Shown here piece by piece: positions 1 to 7,451 of a stretch of 17,384 bases of DNA. The notes under the pieces were generated by a model. The model was not told the origin of the DNA. It searched no databases and was given only the letters and a program-made list of their open reading frames with translations. Within the stretch, counting starts at the first letter, position 1. Each line of letters opens with the position of its first letter. Source of the DNA: an uncultured Bacteroidales bacterium (GTDB lineage: Bacteria; Bacteroidota; Bacteroidia; Bacteroidales; UBA932). A program made the translations under genes and the position numbers. The stretch is from the NCBI GenBank assembly GCA_946406275.1, contig CAMJJZ010000019.1:1-17384 (forward strand). Direction: 5' to 3'.

Positions 1-784
1 CCTGATCGAAGTCCAGGATATGGGTCTCGATTGTCCTTGACACGCCGCCCACGGTGGGCCTCATGCCAATGTTGCACATGCCCCTGTACTTTGTCCCAAG
101 CACCTCAACCTCAACGCAATACACTCCGTTCCCAGGCACCAGTTTCACGGGCTCATAGAGCTGCATATTGGCCGTAGGAAAACCAATGGTCCTCCCCAGC
201 CTGTTCCCAGCCACCACGGCTCCCGTCATCTCATACTCATACCCAAGCATAGCATTGGCCTTGGCCACGTCTCCAGAAAGCAAAGCCTTGCGGATAACTG
301 TAGAAGAAACAGCGGCGTCATCCGCAAAAATGGCCTTTTTTAGGGACGAACCCACCAATTCCAACTCTCCGTCCGCAAAAACGGCCTTTTTCAGGGACGA
401 ACCGGCCAATTCCCGGAACGTCTTCTGGTCAGAACCTATCCTGTTATCATATCCCATCACTATCACTGACGCATCGTACTTGTCCTTGAGAAGGGAGAGG
501 TACTCGCTGGCGGTGAGGGAGGCGAAGGAGCGGGTGAAGGGAAGGACTTCTACGCGGTCTATGCCGCATTCCAGAAGCATGCGCTTCTTTTCCTCCAGGG
601 TGGTGAGGATGCGGAAGTCCCGCGCATCCTGCTGGAGGACCGTCCTTGGATGGGGCCAGAACGTAACTACAACGGCCTCCTGTCCCCTTTCACGGGCACA
701 GGAGACCACTGTCTCAATTACGTGACGGTGCCCAAGATGGACTCCGTCAAAGAAGCCTGTGGTTACTACAGCCACTTCACGCAC
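1..784 (-). CDS. ribF: Bifunctional riboflavin kinase / FAD synthetase RibF, 3' end cut by window edge
   Basis: Converts riboflavin to FMN and FMN to FAD in the cytoplasm. The first 261 residues are visible; roughly 50 more should lie beyond the left edge. I read the start as GTG at 784, directly after an in-frame TGA, with AGGA six bases upstream. The N-terminal FMN adenylyltransferase domain shows GFFDGVHLGH (residues 10-19) and SSTVIRK (160-166). The riboflavin kinase domain shows GRTIGFPTAN (197-206), NIGMRPTV (238-245) and the catalytic-type Glu253 in TIETHILDFD. The usual GxDHxFG motif appears as GYDNRIG (111-117). Residues 128-156 are a tandem 17-residue repeat (GSSLKKAVFADGELELV, then GSSLKKAIFADD) replacing the normal, non-repetitive segment before SST. 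The gene overlaps the end of the glycogen synthase-phosphorylase gene by 19 bases, so it is probably the last or a late gene of the glycogen operon. Family assignment is firm; the start is likely but not certain. Confidence 0.93.
   Translation of the reverse strand, partial: MREVAVVTTGFFDGVHLGHRHVIETVVSCARERGQEAVVVTFWPHPRTVLQQDARDFRILTTLEEKKRMLLECGIDRVEVLPFTRSFASLTASEYLSLLKDKYDASVIVMGYDNRIGSDQKTFRELAGSSLKKAVFADGELELVGSSLKKAIFADDAAVSSTVIRKALLSGDVAKANAMLGYEYEMTGAVVAGNRLGRTIGFPTANMQLYEPVKLVPGNGVYCVEVEVLGTKYRGMCNIGMRPTVGGVSRTIETHILDFDQ
321..413. repeat. In-frame tandem palindromic repeat inside ribF
   Basis: Two copies (321-362 and 372-413) match at 38 of 42 positions and start 51 bases, or exactly 17 codons, apart. 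Each is an imperfect palindrome with A-rich and T-rich arms around a central GGCC. The second copy extends left so that 368-401 matches 17280-17313, between yugP and der, at 32 of 34 positions. On the ribF strand the copies encode SLKKAVFADG and SLKKAIFADD. I infer insertion of a mobile or dispersed element followed by local duplication, with the reading frame kept. Confidence 0.85.
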
Positions 785-3700
785 TCAAAGTCCTGACGGT
801 GAGGCATCAGGGGGTTCTTGGCGAACACGCGGGCGCAGACCTCGTAGGCACCGGTCTTCTCAGGAAGCACGTCTACGGTGTACTTGGCCTGGCCGTCCTT
901 GAACTCGGCCACCTTGAACTCCTGCACATGGGCAATGTGGCGCTTGCCGCGGTTGTCCATCTGTGCGAACACCACCTCTACGCCGATATCTTCCGGAGAA
1001 AGGTCTCCGAGGCTGAGCACAAGCTCAACGTGGAAGAGGTTGGCCTGGGTGATGTCGTATGAAGTCTGAGGCGTGGAACGGGAAACAACCTGTACGTTAG
1101 GCCATTCCCTGCGCACATGAGCCTTCCAGGCGGCAATCTCGCGGGCCGTCTTGAAGTCATCGGCCTTCACGGATGTAGCGCGGACGGACTGGGGTGCGTA
1201 GTACTGGTTGCAGTAGTCCGTGAGCATACGGTTGGTGGTGAACTCGCAGGCCACCTTTGCGATGGTGTTCTTGATGTAGCTTATCCACTCGGAGCTGCGT
1301 CCGGTGGTGCGGTCCACGTTGTAGTATGCCGGGGCTATGTCGTTCTCAAGGATCTGGTAGATGGTGGCGGAATCGAGCTCGTTCTGGAAGCCCTGGTCTT
1401 CGTAGGTGCGCTCCAGAGGAAGTGCCCATCCGGCACCTTCCTTGTAACCCTCTACCCACCAGCCGTCCAGCACGGAGAAGTGCATTGTGCCGTTCATTGC
1501 GGCCTTCTCTCCGGAAGTACCGGAAGCCTCCTGGGGACGCGTGGGGTTGTTCATCCACACATCCACGCCCTGGACCATGCGCTTTGCAAGGGTGATATCA
1601 TAACCGGGAACAAAGACAATCTTGCCTATGAACCTGGGATCCTTGGAGATGTCCACGATCTGCTTGATGAGGTCCTGGCCTGCCTTGTCGGCGGGATGGG
1701 CCTTACCTGCAAAGAGGAACTGGACCGGCTGTGCGGGATTGTTCACTATCTTGTCCAGACGGTCGAGGTCGCGGAACAGGAGAGTTGCCCTCTTGTAGGT
1801 TGCGAAGCGGCGGGCGAAGCCTATGGTGAGGACATCGTCCCTGAGGGTTTCCGTGATGGTAACAAGCTCTGAAGGGCTGTAATGGTTGGAGATGGTGGTG
1901 TCCTGAAGGCGCTCGCGGACAAACTTGATGAGCTTCCTCTTGAGTTCCTTCTTGACGCTCCAGACCTCAGTATCCGACACGCCGTAGATGCCGTCAAAGC
2001 AGGATTTGTCGTAGTGGTGGGTGGCGAAAGCAGGACCGAACACGCGGGCATGTACGGGCTTCCACTCAGGAGCGCACCAGGTGGGATAATGCACGCCGTT
2101 GGTGACATAGCTCACATAGAGTTCCTCCGGGAGGTAACCGGGATACATGTGCGCGAAGATGTCCTGAGACACCTTGCCGTGCAGCATGGAAACGCCGTTT
2201 ACATTCTGGGAGATGTTGGCAGCGAGGTTACTCATGGAGAACTTCTCGTTGGGATCCAGGGCGTTGTCCTTTCCAAGGGACATGAGGGTTTCCCAGTCAA
2301 CCTTGAGACGGCCGGGATAATGGCCGATATACTGCCTCAGGAGGCCTTCCTCGAAGGCGTCGTGGCCGGCGGGAACCGGAGTATGCGTGGTGAACAGGGA
2401 GCTGGCCCTTACCACTTCCAGAGCCTCGGAGAAGCTCAGATTGTCCTTCTCGATGTATTCGCGGAGGCGCTCCAGGCCGATGAATGCGGCGTGGCCCTCG
2501 TTGCAGTGGTATACCTGGGTGTCGATACCCAGCTTGCGGAGAGCGCGGATACCGCCAACGCCCAGCAGGAGTTCCTGCTTGAGGCGGTTTTCCCAGCTGC
2601 CGCCGTAGAGGTGATAGGTAACCTCGCGGTCCTCGGGGATGTTCTCTTCGTAGTCCGTATCCATGAGATACAGGTCCGTGCGGCCCACTTCCACCTTCCA
2701 GAGGCGGGCGTTAAGGTTGCGGCCAGGGAAAGCCACCTTGGTGGTGACCCAGTTGCCGTCCTTGTCCAGAACGGGCTCTGCGGGAATCTTGGTGAAGTCC
2801 TGGGCATCGTACTTGGCCACCTGGTAGCCCTGGCCGGAAATGACCTGGGTGAAGTAGCCGTAACGGTACAGGAGGCCTACCGCCACAAGGTTCACGTTCA
2901 TGTCAGACGTCTCCTTGAGGTAGTCGCCGGCAAGAATGCCAAGACCACCGGAGTAGATCTTGAGGGAAGTATCAAGGCCATACTCCATGCAGAAGTATGC
3001 CACGGAAGGATCCGTGCGCTTTGCCTTGGCGGCCATATATGTGTCGAACTCGTCCAGGACCCTCTTCATGCGGGCAAGGAATTCCTCGTCCTCGGAGAGC
3101 TGCTGGAAACGCTTGATACTCACGGTGTCAAGCACCACCAGCGGGTTGTGGTCCGACTTGTGCCAGACCTCCGGGTCTATGGAGCGGAAGAGCTCCTTGG
3201 CGCTTTCGTTCCAGCACCACCAGAGGTTCTTGGAGAGTTTCTCCAGGCGGGATAGTTTTTCGGGGAGGTGACGTGTAACCAGGATGGTCCTCCATCCGGG
3301 ATTGTTGACGTCGGTTTTTGAATACTGCATCGTTTTCTCTTTCACTTTGTAGGAGGCCTTTCTTTCCTGCACTTTCTCCAGTGCTATTTCATAGGCCTTC
3401 TGATAATACTCAATCTGGTTGTCCCAAAGGGCAATCTGCGCGACTTCGCGCGCGTTTTCGCGGTAGACATCCCTCTTGGGGAGCTCCAGCGCGGCAATCT
3501 CCCGGATGCGGTCCACAACGCCGTCCACGACCTCCGCGTAATTGGAGTCCGTGCGGTCCAGGACGGTGATTCCGGGATGTTCTTTCTTGTAATGGTCCCT
3601 TACCCAGAGGCCAAATCCCGCCAGGGATGTGGTGAGGGTGGGAACCCTGAATGCAAGAGCCTCCAGCGGGGTGTAGCCCCAAGGCTCATAGTACGACGGG

Positions 3701-4962
3701 AACAGCGCCAGGTCCATGCCGCAGAGAAGGTCGTAGTAGGGCATGTTGAAGACGCCGTCGTTGCCGTTAAGGTACGATGGCACAAAGTACACTTTGACTT
3801 TGTCGCCGATGGAATTGATAAGACCTGTCTCCCTGAAGCGGCGGGTGATGGTATCGTATTCCGCGTTCTGGAGCACGTGGGAGGTCTGGGTAGGATAATC
3901 CTTGTTGGGGCCGAAGTGGCCGGAAGGGATCATGATGAAGGCCTGAATGCAGCGGCCGTCATAACCGGAACGGTTCAGCTTGTCCAGTGCGTCGATGAAA
4001 ACGTCGATGCCCTTGTTGCGGAACTCGTACCTTCCGCCTATTCCGATATAGATGGAGTTGGATGGGACTTCCTCTGCGCTCATGGCGCTGGCAACGGCCT
4101 GGAGGCGGTCACGGGCGGCATCGTGCAGTGTATTGTACTGCTCGTCCGACGCCGGGGTGAAGCTGTTCTCGAAGCCGTTGGGCGTAACCACGTCCACTTC
4201 CCTGCCGTGGAACTGCTTGCACTCGCGGGCGGTGATGTCGCTCACGGTGGTGAACACATCGGCATTCTGGGCCGATTTCTTCTCCAGCGAGTGGATGGCC
4301 ACCACGCCGAAACGGCGGGCGAGCTCGTCTCCGTCGTAGGACGACATGGCGTCGTACAGGGGAAGGCCGTTCCCGGCGATGCACCTGCCCATCATGGTTG
4401 CATGGGTGGTGAAGGCCGTGGCTACGGGAATACCGGAGCGCTTGAGCTGAAGCACGCCTGCGCCGGTCTGCCACTCGTGGAACTGGGCCACCACCTTTTC
4501 CGTGCCCTGGAGGTTGTAGTTCCAGAAGCTCTCGATGGTCTTTCCTGCCGCCCAGCCGAAGAGGGCGTTTTCCTTGTAATCCCAGTTACCGGTGAGTGAA
4601 TCCACGCCGAAGTCTTCCCAGAAGCCTTTGAGGATATCGTCCGCCTGCGGGAGATAGTGCTTGAAGTCCACCAGGATGGCGATGGGCTTTCCGGGGATGT
4701 TCCAGCGGCCTATCCTCAGACGGAGGTCTTCCTTAGCGGCCTGCTGTTTCCAGGAGCTGAACAGGGTGGGATCTTCCAGGAAATCCGGGTTCTCCGCCCT
4801 GTGCATCCATACGTCCGGGCCTATGAGGATATGATGCCGACCAAGCTCTGCCTGTATGTGCAGAGCTTTGGTGGCAATAACTGTGTAGATGCCGCCTACC
4901 TTATTGCAAACTTCCCAGCTTACTTCAAAGAGGTAGTCCGGCTTAAGAATCTTGTTTTTCAT
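766..4962 (-). CDS. Fusion: GT3 glycogen synthase + GT35 alpha-glucan phosphorylase
   Basis: A 1398-residue protein that joins glycogen chain elongation to phosphorolysis. Residues 1-530 are a eukaryotic-type GT3 glycogen synthase: EVCNKVGGIYTVI (17-29), FHEW (161-164), FTTHATMMGR (184-193), GGRYEFRNKG (309-318) and PSYYEPWGYTPLE (422-434) with the E-x7-E pair Glu426/Glu434. After a charged linker (530-550), residues 560-650 resemble DUF3417, which precedes Thermotoga/archaeal-type alpha-glucan phosphorylases. The phosphorylase core (650-1290) includes SGGLGILAGD (671-680) and EASGTSGEK (1145-1153), where Lys1153 should carry pyridoxal phosphate. Residues 1300-1398 form a beta-rich tail found in long members of that family. 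Eukaryotic GT3 enzymes use UDP-glucose; the donor here is inferred. Of the arginine cluster that binds glucose-6-phosphate in yeast synthase only Arg497, Arg501 and Arg505 seem to remain. The ATG overlaps the upstream GH57 stop as TAATG, implying coupled translation. The frame is open throughout, so the fusion is not a sequencing artefact of a missing stop. Confidence 0.93.
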   Translation of the reverse strand: MKNKILKPDYLFEVSWEVCNKVGGIYTVIATKALHIQAELGRHHILIGPDVWMHRAENPDFLEDPTLFSSWKQQAAKEDLRLRIGRWNIPGKPIAILVDFKHYLPQADDILKGFWEDFGVDSLTGNWDYKENALFGWAAGKTIESFWNYNLQGTEKVVAQFHEWQTGAGVLQLKRSGIPVATAFTTHATMMGRCIAGNGLPLYDAMSSYDGDELARRFGVVAIHSLEKKSAQNADVFTTVSDITARECKQFHGREVDVVTPNGFENSFTPASDEQYNTLHDAARDRLQAVASAMSAEEVPSNSIYIGIGGRYEFRNKGIDVFIDALDKLNRSGYDGRCIQAFIMIPSGHFGPNKDYPTQTSHVLQNAEYDTITRRFRETGLINSIGDKVKVYFVPSYLNGNDGVFNMPYYDLLCGMDLALFPSYYEPWGYTPLEALAFRVPTLTTSLAGFGLWVRDHYKKEHPGITVLDRTDSNYAEVVDGVVDRIREIAALELPKRDVYRENAREVAQIALWDNQIEYYQKAYEIALEKVQERKASYKVKEKTMQYSKTDVNNPGWRTILVTRHLPEKLSRLEKLSKNLWWCWNESAKELFRSIDPEVWHKSDHNPLVVLDTVSIKRFQQLSEDEEFLARMKRVLDEFDTYMAAKAKRTDPSVAYFCMEYGLDTSLKIYSGGLGILAGDYLKETSDMNVNLVAVGLLYRYGYFTQVISGQGYQVAKYDAQDFTKIPAEPVLDKDGNWVTTKVAFPGRNLNARLWKVEVGRTDLYLMDTDYEENIPEDREVTYHLYGGSWENRLKQELLLGVGGIRALRKLGIDTQVYHCNEGHAAFIGLERLREYIEKDNLSFSEALEVVRASSLFTTHTPVPAGHDAFEEGLLRQYIGHYPGRLKVDWETLMSLGKDNALDPNEKFSMSNLAANISQNVNGVSMLHGKVSQDIFAHMYPGYLPEELYVSYVTNGVHYPTWCAPEWKPVHARVFGPAFATHHYDKSCFDGIYGVSDTEVWSVKKELKRKLIKFVRERLQDTTISNHYSPSELVTITETLRDDVLTIGFARRFATYKRATLLFRDLDRLDKIVNNPAQPVQFLFAGKAHPADKAGQDLIKQIVDISKDPRFIGKIVFVPGYDITLAKRMVQGVDVWMNNPTRPQEASGTSGEKAAMNGTMHFSVLDGWWVEGYKEGAGWALPLERTYEDQGFQNELDSATIYQILENDIAPAYYNVDRTTGRSSEWISYIKNTIAKVACEFTTNRMLTDYCNQYYAPQSVRATSVKADDFKTAREIAAWKAHVRREWPNVQVVSRSTPQTSYDITQANLFHVELVLSLGDLSPEDIGVEVVFAQMDNRGKRHIAHVQEFKVAEFKDGQAKYTVDVLPEKTGAYEVCARVFAKNPLMPHRQDFECVKWL

Positions 4963-6152
4963 TAATCCAGTTCAGCACGTTTTTCGTCCAGACGGATCTG
5001 GAAGTCCGAAATAACGTTCATATAGTTGATAAATGCCTCGTAGGGCGTATCATACGGGTTGAAATACTTGTGGACCTCGCCGTCGGAGAAGAACTTGGTG
5101 CACATGTAGTAGAAGTGGTCGCTCTCCTGGAGGTGGCCCCAGTCCTCATAGAGGTCCGGATCGTTCACGATGGCGAGTTTCTCCTTCATGGCATAGACCT
5201 TCTTGTAGGCTTCGCTCTGGAGTTCGTTGCCAAGCCAGGCGGTGACGTCGCGCTCTTCATCGGCCCAGGAAATGGGATCTTCCACGTCGATGTCCGCTAC
5301 GGGTTTGTGCTTCTTGACAGCCTCAGAAGGGGTTACGAAGCCGAAGGTGCCGTCCTTGAGGACTGCGCCGGGAAGGGCTTTCATAAAGTCGAAGATGCCG
5401 GTGTCCGCGCTCTGGTGCTCGCCGAAGGTCTCGTAGTCCATGAACAGGTTCACTATGTCTCCTTCCTTGGCGTTTTCCTTCATCCAGCCAACGTACTCCT
5501 CTGCGGTGACATGGTTGGCGCCGAAGCGGAAAGCGATGTCGTCAGAGAGGGTGTAGTTGCGGAGGAGGAGCTTGAGGCGGGGCTGGGTGGCTCCGGTATA
5601 GACGTAATTGGGGCTCTGCCATCCCATGATGTGCTTGGCGCCCTCTGTGAGCATGGTCTTGTAGCCCATTTCGTAGACGATTTCGCCGATGCTGTTGTCG
5701 TAGATGAGTTCCGTGTTGCGGAAAGCGGTGGGCTTTACGCCGAAGAGCTCTTCAATCTTTGCTGCGTGCTTGGCCACCTGGTGCTTGAACTCCGAGTCGC
5801 TGGCAAGGGAGGCCAGGGAGTGGAAATAGGTTTCCGCAAGGAATTCCACGCGGCCGGTGTCTGCAAGGGCCTTGAAGCTGTCTATTACCTCAGGGGCGAA
5901 CCTCTGGAACTGCTCCAGGGCGCTTCCGGAGATGGAATAGGCAATCTTGAACTTGCCCTTGTACTGGTTGATAAGGTCCAGCATGAGCTTGTTCATGGGC
6001 AGATAGCACTTCTGTGCAACCCTGCGGAGGATTGTGCGGTTGGCAAAGTCATCGTAATAGTGGGAGTCCTTGCCTATGTCGAAGAATCTGTAAAGGCGGA
6101 GACGTGTGGGCTGATGGACCTGGAAATACAGGCAGATGCTCTTTGTTGCCAT
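4962..6152 (-). CDS. GH57 family glycoside hydrolase / alpha-glucan transferase
   Basis: 396 residues, cytoplasmic (no signal peptide), fourth gene of the glycogen operon. GH57 members include alpha-amylases, 4-alpha-glucanotransferases and branching enzymes that keep the alpha configuration. Recognisable conserved regions are HQP (13-15), GSALEQ (76-81), FRNTELIYDN (144-153) with Glu148 as the likely nucleophile, and FMDYETFGEHQ (237-247) with Asp239 as the likely acid/base. It is shorter than the roughly 500-700-residue archaeal enzymes, as is common for Bacteroidota members. It starts six bases after the GT4 stop and ends overlapping the next start by one base. Adjacency to a GT4 synthase suggests that the two act on the same glucan. 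Activity (hydrolysis, disproportionation or branching) cannot be decided from the sequence alone. Confidence 0.88.
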   Translation of the reverse strand: MATKSICLYFQVHQPTRLRLYRFFDIGKDSHYYDDFANRTILRRVAQKCYLPMNKLMLDLINQYKGKFKIAYSISGSALEQFQRFAPEVIDSFKALADTGRVEFLAETYFHSLASLASDSEFKHQVAKHAAKIEELFGVKPTAFRNTELIYDNSIGEIVYEMGYKTMLTEGAKHIMGWQSPNYVYTGATQPRLKLLLRNYTLSDDIAFRFGANHVTAEEYVGWMKENAKEGDIVNLFMDYETFGEHQSADTGIFDFMKALPGAVLKDGTFGFVTPSEAVKKHKPVADIDVEDPISWADEERDVTAWLGNELQSEAYKKVYAMKEKLAIVNDPDLYEDWGHLQESDHFYYMCTKFFSDGEVHKYFNPYDTPYEAFINYMNVISDFQIRLDEKRAELD

Positions 6153-6158
6153 AATATC

Positions 6159-7448
6159 TTATTTTACAACTGATTCATAAACTTTCTTGAGCTTGGCGCA
6201 TGCGCCGTTCCATTTGAGGGCGTTGACCTCATCGTATCCCATGCGGGCGCTGAACTTCGCAAGGGCGGGGTAGCTTAGGAGGGCGTAGATGTCGTCTGCC
6301 ATGGCATCGACATCCCAGAAGTCCACCTTGAAGGCGTAGTTGAGTACCTCTGCGGCACCGGACTGCTTGGAGATGATGGACGGAACGCCCGTACGCATTG
6401 CCTCCAGCGGGGAGATGCCGAAAGGTTCACTGATTGACGGCATGATGTAGACATCCGAAAGGGCGAACATCTTCTGCACGTCCACTCCGCGGAGGAAGCC
6501 GGTGAAGTGGAAGCGGTCAGATATGCCCAGACGGGCGGCGTGGCGGATTGCCCTGTTCATCATGTCTCCGCTGCCGGCCATCACGAAGCGTACGTTCTTG
6601 GTGCGCTTGAGGACCTTTGCGGCGGCCTCGATGAAGTATTCAGGACCCTTCTGGTAGGTGATGCGGCCAAGGAAGGTGACCACGGGTTCCTTCACTCCCC
6701 TTTCAACCTGGAGGTTCTCACGGCCGCTGAAGTCCACGGCGTTGTGAACCGTGACAACCTTGGCGGGATCAATGCCGTAGCGGTTGATGACGGTGTTGCG
6801 GGTGAGGTCGCTCACGGTGACCACGCGGTCGGCCATCTGCATGCCTTTCTGCTCTATTGCAAAGACGCGGGTGTCGATGTTGTCTACGCTGCCGCGGTCG
6901 AAGGATGTGGCGTGCACGTGGATTACCAGCGGCTTGCCGGTGAGCTCCTTGGCGGCGATGCCGGCGTAGTAGCAGAGCCAGTCGTGGGCGTGGATGACGT
7001 CGAACTCGTCCTTCTTCTGCATGGCTATGGTACCGCCCACCATGGCGTAGCGGGCAACCTCTTCCATGAGGTTTGCGCCGTACTTGCCGGAGAACTTGTA
7101 CTTCTGGCCATAGCTTATTGCAAAGTCCTTAACCTGACGTTTTTTCTCTTCCTCGATGAGTTTGGAGAACTCCTGGGGATCTGCGTAAGGGACCATGTTG
7201 GAGCCGATGTGGATGAACTTCACCTTGTCCAGGTATTCTTCCACGGTCTCCGACACGGTGTCCACGGGAACGTCCGAGGCGTTGATGATTGTGGTAGCGC
7301 TCTGGTCTTCGTCGCCGGAGGCAGAGGGCATCACGAACAGGGTTTCAACGCCATTGTAGGCGAGACCCTTTACTATACCTTCACAGGCTGTTCCAAGACC
7401 GCCTGCAATGTGGGGAGGGAACTCCCAGCCGAACATTAGTACTCTCAT
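6159..7448 (-). CDS. GT4 family glycosyltransferase, glycogen/starch synthase-like
   Basis: A 429-residue GT-B fold glycosyltransferase likely to elongate alpha-1,4-glucan or make a maltosyl donor. The N-terminal loop EFPPHIAGGLG (9-19) is the synthase-type nucleotide-sugar binding loop, HAHDW (153-157) is the conserved His-containing segment, GRITYQKG (261-268) starts the C-terminal Rossmann domain, and EPFGISPLE (341-349) is the E-x7-E motif of retaining GT4 enzymes. There is no signal peptide or membrane segment. It lies three bases after the debranching gene; GGAGG sits nine bases before its ATG, but those bases also encode the C-terminus of the upstream protein, so it may not be a selected ribosome site. 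The neighbouring GH133 and GH57 genes support a glycogen role. Its donor (UDP-glucose, ADP-glucose or a phosphorylated sugar) is not readable from the sequence. Confidence 0.88.
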   Translation of the reverse strand: MRVLMFGWEFPPHIAGGLGTACEGIVKGLAYNGVETLFVMPSASGDEDQSATTIINASDVPVDTVSETVEEYLDKVKFIHIGSNMVPYADPQEFSKLIEEEKKRQVKDFAISYGQKYKFSGKYGANLMEEVARYAMVGGTIAMQKKDEFDVIHAHDWLCYYAGIAAKELTGKPLVIHVHATSFDRGSVDNIDTRVFAIEQKGMQMADRVVTVSDLTRNTVINRYGIDPAKVVTVHNAVDFSGRENLQVERGVKEPVVTFLGRITYQKGPEYFIEAAAKVLKRTKNVRFVMAGSGDMMNRAIRHAARLGISDRFHFTGFLRGVDVQKMFALSDVYIMPSISEPFGISPLEAMRTGVPSIISKQSGAAEVLNYAFKVDFWDVDAMADDIYALLSYPALAKFSARMGYDEVNALKWNGACAKLKKVYESVVK

Positions 7449-7451
7449 GCT

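Noticed and set aside
168..725. Plus-strand open frame of 185 codons over the ribF region, with repeats SAKTAFFRDEPANS-like.
   Set aside because: The minus strand encodes clear RibF motifs throughout; the apparent repeats are the antisense reading of the ribF tandem repeat.
4800..4965. Two separate genes for synthase and phosphorylase with a missed stop or internal start near 3330.
   Set aside because: The frame runs through the linker without stop and no promoter-like or ribosome-binding sequence stands before an internal ATG; a fusion is the simpler reading, though an internal start at Met545 cannot be excluded.
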